Shown piece by piece: positions 48,101 to 58,600 of a DNA stretch of 64,000 bases. The DNA is from Theristus sp. LFF4_11 (Eukaryota > Nematoda > Chromadorea > Monhysterida > Xyalidae). Position 1 is the stretch's first letter. Each line of letters opens with the position of its first letter. Below the pieces are notes generated by a model. It did not search any database, had not been told where the DNA came from, and saw only the letters and a list, made by a program, of their open reading frames with translations. The position numbers were made by a program, and so were the translations under genes. The stretch spans positions 62,001 to 126,000 of the forward strand of contig JASANC010001219.1 in the NCBI GenBank assembly GCA_030248135.1. Reading direction: 5' to 3'.

Positions 48101-51100
48101 TGCCGCCGCCGCAGTCGAACTCGACGAATGCCGCGACGCATCAATCACCTCCCAAACGCACGTGCGAATCGCCTGATCGACGAAGATGCGCGCATCGTAG
48201 CAGGCGAACAGCAGCTCGGAGATCAAGCGTTCGTCGTCGTCGGCGACGTTCTCGACCTCGCAGTTCCAGCTGAACATCTCGATTCTGAAGCGACAGCGAG
48301 AGAGAGAGATTGAACGGGTGTTTTTTTTGCGGTCGATCGTTCATTTTGCGTTGAGTTTGCAGTCTATTGCCATATATCACTGGTTGGGTTGGTGATGACC
48401 ACGGATGCAGGCATTGCTTGTAGTGAAGGCGGAGTAGCAGACAACGCCATACTCGATGGCGTCAGCTTTTCTGGGTTAGCCCTGGTTAAAAAACATCGCC
48501 CACAATCACCGTTCGTTCGTTCGTTCCAATCGAATTAACCAATCTGCCACAGCACCGACAGCCACCTAATCAACCTCCACCTCCCAGCCAATATCAAAAG
48601 TCAGTGCACCAGCCAACCAATCAATTAATAAATCCATCCATCAATCCCCAACCAACCAATCAATCAATCAATCAACCCCATCAATCCGCAAATCACCCAC
48701 TTCAGCGTGACACTATAGTTGCGTTCGTGTCGTCGCGTGTTGAACCGCAGCATCGTCAGCATCGGCTCGCTGCACGCGCCGAAGTACATGCCCTCCTCGA
48801 AGTCCAATTCGGTGCACAGCACTGACGATTCGTCGTTTGGATCTGGAATGGAAAAATTAAAACATTATTATTGCTCGTCACTTTTTTCGCTGCGACACAA
48901 ATTGCAATCAGTGGAAACCCTAACCATTCAAACGTCCTACATGATGCTGATTGGCTGTATTAGGACGTAAAACTTGACCGACCAATCAGCGTTGATTTGG
49001 TTGTTTGTCCATTGCTGCCACTAGGGAAACGTGCAGTTGTGAAAATATGGTACTAACTAATTTATCCTCAGCCAAACTACGTGAGCGATTTATTCGTGGC
49101 CATCAGAATAAAGCTGGGACACTGCAGTACTCGTAACCAATCAGCAGCATATCCAATTCAAATGTGCAATATAGCCAGCCACTCATCATGCAACAGGGAC
49201 AACGGGGAAACCAATTCAACGTTTGATTCAAAAACAACAAAGAAAGCTGCAAAAATAGCACCGATTGACAGCTGTTCACAAGTTTCTTGTAGCTTCAATT
49301 TGAACGCTTTCAATTGTTCGTGCCACATCACCAGCGCGTTGCGATAGGCCATAGGCGATTCTGTGGATAGCGAAATTCAAATGTTATTCCAGTGAAGAGC
49401 GAACCAAACGCCAAATGTTTGCGCAGTTTCAATCTCTCCGTATTGGTGTGACAGGGCTGTAGGTTACGCGGTACGCGGGTCCTGAAAACTACGAAACCGT
49501 ACAGTACGAACAAAAACTATGCATGATTTGTGAACTATGTCACACTGATTGGTTGCACTTGCACAGAACTAGGCGCGCACCAATCAGTGACCCGAATCCT
49601 TGAAACGCAGCCAATCAGCGAGTTCCACATGCATTTGAGTTCGACTGTACATGCTTCATGCTCGCAATTGACAATTCCATCATCCACCCCACCAATCAAC
49701 TGTTACGAGTGTCTCTTTCAAACAGGTTCATCCGATCGACCCTCAGTTGATTGATTTCATTGAAACCCCCAAAAACACCAAACAAGACCAAAACACCGAA
49801 ACATACTCTTCTAAAAAACCCACGAAACGCCAAACAAACCATTCAAAAGCTCACTTTTCAACGAATACATGAACGCTCGATCGCGATAGGAGCCACAACG
49901 ATCGTTGATGTCGCGTTGCTCCAACAGACTCAGTTTCGCCTTGTGCCTCTCGGACAGTGCGTCGTGGAGATCTTTGGAGCTGCGAAAAAAAACGGTGCAT
50001 TCATGTAGCAGTATTTGCTGACGCGCAGCTGTGCTGGTAAAACATAGCTAGGCCGCCATCAAATACTGCTTCATGAATGCTCGTAAAAGTGCATTCGTGA
50101 TTCGCGTGAACTTTGTGAAGCTGGTTGTTTTGAAAAATTCAAATTGCCCGTACCTGGCAACCTTTTCTCCATTGCTGCGGGGGGGGGGCGGAGTCTGTCC
50201 GCTGCACATGCAGCAAGCATCACGTGATCACCGGACTAATCACCTAACCGCCAATAATTTATAGAGTTCGACGCCGAACAACAACAACAACTAAACCGAC
50301 TAATTCTTGAAGCGACTCTGCAGCATCGGCAGATCAACGACGGGCGAATGATGATGGTATCCGCCGAAACCGACGCAACGCGCTCGCTCGAATGGATCGG
50401 CGCGATTGGCGTCCGCAGTCGATCGTTGCTGCTCCTTCAGCCAGTCGCTCAGCAGCTGATGCACGTCGATGCTCGGATTCTGCTCGTCGAGCAGACTGTT
50501 GCTGTTTGGCTGAGGCAGCGAGTCGAGCAGGATTCGGTGAATGCGGATGGTCTGCGGGTTTTTTGTTGTTGTTGAAAAATCGATTGCGGTTTTTCGGAAA
50601 TTGAGTGCGATTGAGAAAAGGGTCACACGAATTTAGCGTCAGCCAGGCTTTTCGACCACCTTTGGAACGCACGAAGGCTCGCTGGGACAGTACAGCAGAC
50701 CTTTGGAATTTCAGCCAACCACTGTACACTGAACAAAAGAAAATTAATAAAAAACGTTTTTATCGTGTTTTCCTACTTCTTGAGCCTTCAAAATCCTCGG
50801 ATCATTCCATGCCAATTTCGGTTTCTCATCGACTCGTTTCGATGAGTCGCAGCCTTGTTCCGGAGCAACGGATGACGACAACGATTTCGACGTTGAACTG
50901 CTGACCGTTGGTAACTCCGACGAGGACTGGATAGAAGGAATAGTGACATGTCACAATCAGACACGAGATTTTTTGTGACAAATGACAGGGACAAATGACG
51001 TTTTCTGACAGGCTCATTGGCTGAAGGTGTCCGAGCGGCATCGAAACGTTCCAAATGAATTGTAACATCAAACAACTTTAGTGAATCGCGTTGACAAACA

Positions 51101-51636
51101 CAATCATCGGTGATAATAATGCACAGTACACCCACAGCATACACGCAAATATCAAAAAGTTCAATCGAAAAAACCAGCCAGTGAAAAAAGCACAAGATGT
51201 ATTAATAATTCCACAGTAAAAACCTCACCGAACGCTCCGGTGAGTGCGCCGTCGACACACAAGACAACTTCCGACTGAGGAGACTCGCCGCGTCGCTGTC
51301 GCTTTCGTGTTTTTCAGACTCCATTCTGGTGGCGCTGTTGTTGTTTGTTTCTTCACTCACAACTTTCCGGATTTCATCAGGCCGCTCGTTCGCAATGTGC
51401 AGCCGTTTCACATTCACCTCGTTTTTCTGTTGTTGTTGCTGTTTCGGTGGCGACGGCGACTGGGGCTCGGCGGATGCGGAGCGCGTGCTTGTGGTGCTGG
51501 TGAAGCATTTCAACGTCCTTTCAAACTCGGTTGCTCGTACTGATGACGACTGTTTTGAGCGGTTGTTTTCATCAGCAGCAGCTTTCGCAAACCGATCCGT
51601 TATTTTCGAGTTGTTGTTGTTGTTCGCCTGCTCCAT
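42199..51636 (-). CDS. large multi-exon protein, family not recognised
   Basis: Minus-strand exons, in transcript order: 51229-51636, 50777-50926, 50301-50551, 49855-49979, 49262-49360, 48701-48842, 48149-48284, 45713-45860, 45003-45150, 44557-44690, 42918-43162, 42199-42593. Phases agree at every junction except between the last three, where exon 10 leaves phase 1 and exon 11 needs phase 2, so a small exon is probably missing in 43163-44556. The product is about 790 residues. The N terminus is low-complexity Asn/Gln/Ser. LAWNDPRILKAQE, SIDVHQLLSDWLKEQQ and a helical FKNYSKDLHDALSERHKAKL follow. A mixed region FEEGMYFGACSEPMLTMLRF to RNYSVTLKIEMFSW precedes HWVAQLLADCADEWRPVDF, and the tail is acidic. 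There is no signal peptide or membrane span, so it is probably cytoplasmic. An upstream exon beginning near 52183 is possible. Confidence 0.6.
43155..43430. mobile_element. diverged family C copy followed by truncated family E
   Basis: 43170-43333 has ACTGGTTGGTGATCACGTG, GGAGGTGGAGTC and CACCAACCAACCGATCAGC, the family C layout. 43335-43420 starts GTACGGTATGGCCGAATAAA as in family E, but no right end is found nearby. Confidence 0.6.
44209..44378. mobile_element. MITE family C, well-preserved copy
   Basis: TACAGTCGAACTCTTAAATT and the inverse AATCTAGAGTTCGACTGTA with TA on both sides. CACGTGATGCATGC and GCATGCGTCACGTG form a further inner inverted repeat. Confidence 0.9.
44766..44927. mobile_element. 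diverged MITE family C copy
   Basis: CAGTCGAACTAATTACCTGA, TGGAGGCGGAGTCTGTCC and CCAATCAGCTGATTG, ending TGACTGTA. It lies in an intron of the unidentified minus-strand gene. Confidence 0.65.
45273..45329. repeat. 17-bp minisatellite
   Basis: CATTTTTTTCATCAACA is repeated about 3.3 times with no mismatches. It is intronic in the minus-strand gene. Confidence 0.9.
46201..46992. mobile_element. hAT-like non-autonomous element
   Basis: Left end TAGGGTTGGTAAAAAACAGG and right end GTGCCAACCCTA are inverted. Subterminal AAAACCGGTTT and TTTTAAAACC motifs mirror each other over about 80 bp. The flanks GTGGAGAC and GTGAAGAT agree at 6 of 8 positions, consistent with an aged 8-bp duplication. No transposase frame. 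Confidence 0.75.
47770..48090. repeat. imperfect AATC/CAAC tetranucleotide tract
   Basis: Long runs of AATCAATC, CAACCAATC and CACCAATC. A second, shorter tract is at 48610-48690. Both flank exon 7 of the unidentified minus-strand gene and lie in its introns. Confidence 0.8.
48440..48505. mobile_element. SINE tail fragment
   Basis: ACTCGATGGCGTCAGCTTTTC followed by TGGGTTAGCCCTGG matches the tail of the copies at 8683 and 62925. No head is present. Confidence 0.5.
49997..50080. mobile_element. hairpin MITE family D, copy
   Basis: GCATTCATGTAGCAGTATTT and the inverse AAATACTGCTTCATGAATGC around a loop with CATAGCT. It is intronic in the minus-strand gene. Confidence 0.82.
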
Positions 51637-52609
51637 TTTGTTTACTTGCTGTTGTGGTTCTTTTTGTTTATTTGTAGTTTTTGTCTGTTTTTTTAATACT
51701 TTTTTCCGATTGACCTGTTGCTTCAGCGCAAAAACTTCAAAGTGCAATTCAATTGCATGCACGTTGATGACGTGTAAATTGTTGATTGGCTGCAGAAGGT
51801 GGCAGAGCAACATGGGAAACCGCGCCAAACGCCCTCTTGCGACTGTGACGTGAAATCGGATGCGAGAAACTCTGGAAAAGCAGACAGTTTTTTTTGGTTG
51901 ATGCTGGATTTTGGCGTATGGGTTCGCCCAAAAATAGGAGTATCTTCTTTTGTTTCGACTGACTGAGAATCAAACAAGCAAAATCAAATCCAAACGCAGA
52001 ATATATCGAATTACGGCATCTATCGAATTTGGTCTCCTCGAACCAACAACTATGTACAATATTAAACACCGGATCAACATAATTTACTTTTTTTTCATTT
52101 TGATGCCTTTTCGGCTCTGTCATTTTGACGTTGACGTTGTGTTCCTGCGGTTTGGGTTGTCGCATTTTCTTGCGGCGCGTCAATTTCCTTGGTTTACTTT
52201 TGTATCCACCTGAATGCAGCGTGTGTTTGTGCGACTTTTTGAATGAACTTCAGAAGTTGCTCAACAAAACAACAGTTGAAATTTGAAAAAGAAAAAGTGG
52301 CGTAGGCAGAGGATCTTCACAAACGAAAATCGCCGCCCGTAGAGCAAATCCAGTTTCGTTTGCTATGTTTGTGTGTGTCTACTGTCTGCTGAACTGAAAA
52401 GTAAGCAAGAGTCAATCATTTTCTCTATCATTATTGTCATTTTCTGTTTTTCTTGCGTTGATTTCTTTCCGCCACCAATGACGCTCTCAAATGTCGTCGT
52501 GTAACCCGCCAGAATTCATCGCTGATTTTTTGATTTTCATCATTTTTGTTCTGCACTGCCCGCGCGCGGTTCTCTCGCAGTTGGCAGGTGGGTCGTTTTC
52601 AGAAAAACA
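51637..52609. promoter_or_regulatory. divergent intergenic region
   Basis: Separates the minus-strand gene from the Kunitz/lustrin gene. TTTTCAG at 52596-52602, 7 bases before the ATG at 52610, is a candidate spliced-leader acceptor. A minus-strand frame starting at 52183 (MTRRKKMRQPKPQEH) ends at a possible donor and could be a 5' exon of the neighbour. Confidence 0.35.
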
Positions 52610-55600
52610 ATGATGTCAACTGTGTCTCGTGGGGGACCCTGGCGTGGCGTGCTGATTGCCTACTGCATCATGTCATGTCTATGTATTGATAATTCAAAAC
52701 AAACCCTAATTTTCAGTTCCGTGCATAGTTTTTTCATGTGAGAAATATGATCTAATTGGAAAAACGATAGAGCTTTCTTGAAAAGGGTTTTTGGAAGATG
52801 GTGTACACCGTACAGTCGAACTCTAAATTATAGGGAATTAGCTGATTGGTTGGTTGTCACTGATGCGTGCTTTCTGTGCAGGCATTGCTGTGAAGCGTCG
52901 TCTGTCGGAGTCTGTCATCCTGCAGAAGAAGCATGGTTCACGTGACCACCAACCAATCAGCTGATTCCCTATAATTTAGAGTTCGACTGTGGTTGGTTCA
53001 GAAAAAACAGCTCATATGTAGTTCACGCACCACTTCTAACTGAATTTCATTTTTCTTGGAAAAAAACTTCAAAACGCTCTTTGGACGAAAACAAACGCAC
53101 TGAAACACAAGCATTCGTTTCGACTTTTTTTCTGATGAAAAAACAAACAAAAACAATTCCAGCACAACAGTGCCAACAGCCAAAAGCGTCCGGATACGCG
53201 TGCACGGAGCACTCGACCACGCAGCACTTTTGGTATTTCGATAACGGCCCGAAAGAGTGCCTCCAGTTTCAATTCCACGGCTGTGGCGGCAACGGAAATC
53301 GATTCGCGACCAAGCAGCAATGCTGGGAGGGATGTTCGGCGCTTGGTGAATTTTTCTTAAGTTTTTCTCAGATCACGCCATTTTTGTCAGGTTTTTTATT
53401 ATTTCCTTGGTTTTTTCACTCAGAGAAAAGGTCGTCAACGAAACGGTAAACAGATTCGGTTGAGAAGTTCTCATCGACACATATTGCATTGATTATTTTG
53501 TTATTTTCTGATTCTCTCCTCAGTGTATCGTTTCGTCAACAACCATTGTGGTAGGTATTTATTGTGAAGTGCGTACCCACGTGTTGTCATGAGTCATGAC
53601 TAAAATACGGTAAATAGTTGGGAATAGTCAAAAATAAAATAGATTTTATTTTTTTGTAGCAAAACAGAAAAACGCGGATCGTTGTTGTTGTTGCAGCCCA
53701 ATGCGGCAAAGGTGACCCCGCGCTTGACCGCTACGGCAACTACGTCCGCTGTTCACCGTTCCGTTCGTGTCCGCCCGACTATGAGTGCGTACCGGACAAC
53801 AGCCGCCCGGACGGGAACACACTATGTTGTCCGATTCCTGGTAAGAAATTACTGGTAAAATCAACCAATTTGCGTGATGGTTCTCTACATTTCGGTGTAC
53901 GTCATAAAGCGTTCGGTTCAATTCATAATCGAGTTTTGCCAATTACTGGCAAAACTTGGTGCGCTGAAAGCGCATTTCCACGCTTAAAGGTAGTTTCTGC
54001 AAGTATCTTATTGTTATCATTGGTGTTTACGATCGATATTTGCAATACTGTGGCCCACTGGCCCACAAGCACACCGGCAAAAACTCTCTACGAAAACTCT
54101 GGCAAGGAAAATCACAAAATGATGATATTTGAATGTTTTCAGCGGACATAACAAATTCCAAGGAACATTCCAAGAGTTACGAAAAATGCAAAATCTTCAA
54201 ATTCAAATCACATAATCTTGACATTCAAAAACATTATCACATCAAAAAAACGCGAGTTTAAAGGGCACGAAATTCAACTAAAATGTCGAACTTTTACGTC
54301 ACTAAAACGTTCAATAAAAATCAAAGTTCCATTGCCACCTTTACTCCCTTTTCTTTTGCCATTGCCACACGCCGCTGATAAGCCTGGGTTACTGTAGCAA
54401 AACTGAAACAATTACCTGAAACAAAAATTAACTGAAACAAAAACAAGGTAATTACAAAAATTAATTAATTAAAACAAAAAATTTAACAATTAATTGCGAA
54501 TGCGAGAGTGCGTGAATGCGAGCAGCGTGCGTGAACGTGCTGTATACAAGAACTGCGTTATTACACTCAAGAACGGCGTTGTCAAGGCATTCATTCTGCA
54601 CGTTTGCCTGAATTCTTCATGATTTCTTCAAATGGCGCTTTTCTGCGCAGCTTGCAGCGCTGTGTTGTCGGTTCGTCTGATGTCTATTTTCGCATCGCTT
54701 TTTCTATCGGCGCCAGTTACAAAAAAAACATGAAGTGTTCGCGCTTTTGGCGCTTATTTTTAAATACAATGTAGTCGTGTCATGCGTCCAGCCCGGCTAA
54801 CGTGCGCCCAATTCATAATCGGCCTTTGACGTTTGACAGACAGAGGTTTGACACAGTTTGACAGAGGTACACGACCCATATCAGCAAATCGTGTGATGCA
54901 AATATTTTTTGTCTGCATAGCGTGTTGTTCCCTGTTCTTGGGTGTTGTTGGTTCGTAAAATTCACTAACAGCGAGCAGTGGTAGATGCCATTCTGGAGCG
55001 ACAACCATTTTACCCAGGTGTACTGGTCTTGGCAATCGTGACAAATTTGTCATGAAAACACTCCTCCCCGGCTAAACTTGCGCTTGTCCGCAGACGCAGC
55101 TAGACGCTCAGAACGTCGTACCTGTGGCATAGACACGCGATTGCTCGAGATCGGGGATTCTAGCGAGGTCGCCGGCTGGAACGTGGCGTCGGAGTCTCCG
55201 AGCGGTTTGGGACTCTCTCCGACGGGTCGTTCTGCGACGGTGGCGGTCTTTTTAAGCTTCTAATCCAACGGTCGCGGGTGTCTCGGCGGTACTTATATAA
55301 CACTTGTATTCAGCACTTTTTTATTTTTCAGACACGAAAGTCAGACTCAGACACAAATGTTTTATAAAACCAACGAGCTAAACGTTCTTCAAATTGCAGA
55401 TAAAACAGAAAATTTTTAAGCGCACGTTACACAAAAAAACGTTGTACAACAGCACAAAAATATTCCGCGCATGAAGCCAAGACAAAACAAAACAGACAAC
55501 AAACAAAAACATTACTCACGGACTGTATAACAAATCTGTCCGTGACGACAACGGGTTCGGCTCCGGCATGGGATGCCAGATTTTGTTGATGAACAATTGA

Positions 55601-58600
55601 CTGCTTCCTCTTTTGCTATTTTTGACGACGTTTTCATCACAGCTGTCGTTTATTTTCATATGAAAGGTGAAAAAAAAGTACATCAATATTATTCTGTGAC
55701 GGATTGGGCACGATTTCTGGTTGCGGAGCAAGAAAATACGCTTCGTTATTTTTACTTTACAATACTAGACTTAGCTGTTTTTTATTCGATACATAAACGC
55801 ACGTGGCAAGGAACAACACAAAAAACGGTACAACAAAAAAATCCACATTCAACTGACATTTTCTTTTTTTTTAAACCTAACCGTAGACAAAACAAAAATC
55901 GTCAAGAATTCCTGATAAAGAGCATCATAACCCAGAGCAACAGGATTTTACAAGATACAAAAAATGTAAATATTAGAAAAACACATTTCACATTTTTGCT
56001 GTAACAAATATGACACGGTAAACATCCAGAGATAACATCCTTTGTCTACGGTGGCGGCAATCTGGCTATTTGGGTACAAAAATACATACAAAATGTTTTT
56101 TTCATATCTTATCCCCCAACTGTTTCCAGAAACAACCCTAACGTACCAAACTCCGGTAGCTTGGTGTTGGGATGGCTGGTGAGCCTCCCGTGAACTAAAG
56201 CGCTCACCACGAGAGGGGGACAGCTTTTGTTGCAAACCAATTTTTTTGCCCTCGTATGGCTGTGTCGTAGCGCGCTAGATTTTTTTCGGTTGGTCCAGGC
56301 GGGATCGAGCCCCGCCGAGGGGGCTGCTTAGGTGGCAGGTGCTCATTTCGCTGGGCGCCCCATTCGACGGCATTCTCGGTAAAGGGGCATTCATGAAGCA
56401 GTATTTAGTGACCGCGTAGCTATATTTTAACAGTTACAGCTTATGCGTCACTAAATACTGCTTCATGAATGCCGCTCAAATGTGTTTTTTTATTATTTGT
56501 TCGTTCGTTTTGCAGGCCGCGTGTGCGAGTCGCCCGTCAGCATGGGTCAATCGTGCGGTGTTTCGCCAGCCACCCGGTACTACTTTGACGTTGGCGTGAA
56601 ACTGTGTCGTCGGTTCACGTATCGCGGCTGCGCGGGCAATGACAACAACTTTCGAGACAAGGGCGAATGTCTGCGATACTGCGCGTCTACCGGTGAAGTT
56701 GACGATTGTTGTTGGAGATTTGCAGACTTTGTTTTGTATTGCGTAATTTTGAGCACCCACAGTGAGAGAACAGCGATCAATCAACAAATTGGTTCAATCG
56801 ACCGTCAAATCGACCGGTTCAAAGTCCATAGTCTTTTGAGATCACACTGGGCTGTAAATAACACAGCAATGTTGCACAGTCACAAACAAACACACAGGCA
56901 CTCAGGCAGGCGCAGATACAAACGATATGTACAATGTTTTTGTTTTTGATTTTATGACTCATCCTTTTTGATTTTAGTTGATTTTGATTTTATTGCGATT
57001 TCCAGTCACTTGCCTGGTTGGTGAGCCGTTACCAGATGGCGTGCCAAATCGACTGCGAGCTTGCTACGAAGACAAACACTGCCCACAGAACTACACGTGC
57101 ACCGACAGGGAAGGCCCCCGGAAGGTCTGTTGTCCGAGCAAAGGTGCGTTGAAGAAACATGGTTTCGAAAAAAAAGTTTTTTTTTGTTTTTGTGTTCCTA
57201 CGAATTTAGTTATGGTGTGGAATTTGTGCACAAAAAACAGTTGCAACACAAATGCAGAATAACAGAAAAATTTCCATGCTATTCCAAGCTCGTGGTTTTC
57301 ATGGATGTCAAGTGCACTCATGCTAAAATGAAACTGCTCTGCAACCAATCAGCTTAGCCGCTTGATTCAAAACAGCAAATCAGCTGGCTCTAGATAGAAA
57401 TTTCTTTCTTCTCACTCTCTATCCATACCTCCTGAAAATGTTCACATTTTCCTCCTTCCCACGCAGACTCCGTGTGCGTCCAGTCGAAAGAGCGTGGCGG
57501 CCAGTGTCAAGCTCAGCCGGCAGCGGATCGGTGGCATTTCGACCTCAGCAGCGGCCGATGCACGATGTTCCATTATCTCGGCTGTGGCGGCAATTTGAAC
57601 AATTTTCTCACCGTGGAGCACTGCAGTGATTTCTGTATTGGTTGGTTGGTTCGGGCACTCAACACGGCACTTTGAATTTTGATTCAAAATCATAGTTTTT
57701 TTTTTATATTTTACATGATTCAAATCAAACTTTGTAACTTACTTGCAGCCAAACAGTAATCAGTGATGTCACAAATGTCGCACTGCACTGTCATTAGCAC
57801 ACAGGCACACTAAAGCGGCATTCATGAAAGCGTATTTAGTGACAGCTACAGATAGGTAGTTACAGCTGTACGCGCTCACTAAATCATGTCCATTCGCGAG
57901 CGAAGCGGAGCGCAGCGGACAGCGGATGAGACATAATATGGCCCGTCAGTCGCTCGCGCGTAAATTCCAAACTTACTTTGCCTCGCTCTGTGAACATAAA
58001 AGGAGCTGAGATTTTTTTCTGCGGCACACAGGCAGACAATCCACAGATACACTGTGTGCACAAGAAATTTTTTCGTGGTGATTTTCTACACACGCTGTGT
58101 GCGTATTTTATCAATTCTGAAAGTGAAAAAAATTATTCTTGTTTACCCCTTTTTTTTCCGGCAATGTCATCAAATGTGTTCGCAGTTTCAGTGATATAAA
58201 GAAAATTCTGACTGCTATGAGAAAAACATTTTCTAGGGTAAAAATCTTTGGGATTTTCAAATTTCGCATTCATTTTTTTCTCCGATGCTTCCCAAGGCTT
58301 TAAATTTAGCTTGTTTGTATAAAATTACAAAAAATGCTTATTTTGAGGTGTATTTGCGATTTCTGCGCGTGAAACAAACCGTTATTTGACAAATAAAACA
58401 ATTTCTAGGGGTAACCAACAACGGAGAGTTTGAATTTGACCTTTATTTTTAAAAAAATTCAAAGGAATAGCTGTTAAATAACTAAAGTCGTGACGATTTC
58501 GGGCGAATCGGCCGTGGAACTTGGCGAAATCGGTTCAAAAACAAAAAAATGAGAAAGTGGTGTATTCCGGGGTAATTCAATGCGCTGATCACGGATTTTC

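Noticed and set aside
51202..51828. start of the unidentified gene at the ATG near 51828
   Set aside because: The extra 64 residues are low complexity; the ATG at 51636 is kept, though an upstream spliced exon remains possible.
54760..55053. 97-codon minus-strand frame
   Set aside because: No recognisable protein, no splice context, and it lies in a long intron.
56251..56324. functional tRNA gene
   Set aside because: Acceptor and T arms pair but the anticodon arm is degenerate and the unit is part of a repeated SINE.
58200..58487. coding exon of the Kunitz/lustrin gene
   Set aside because: No cysteine module or phase-1 exon; A/T-rich intron.
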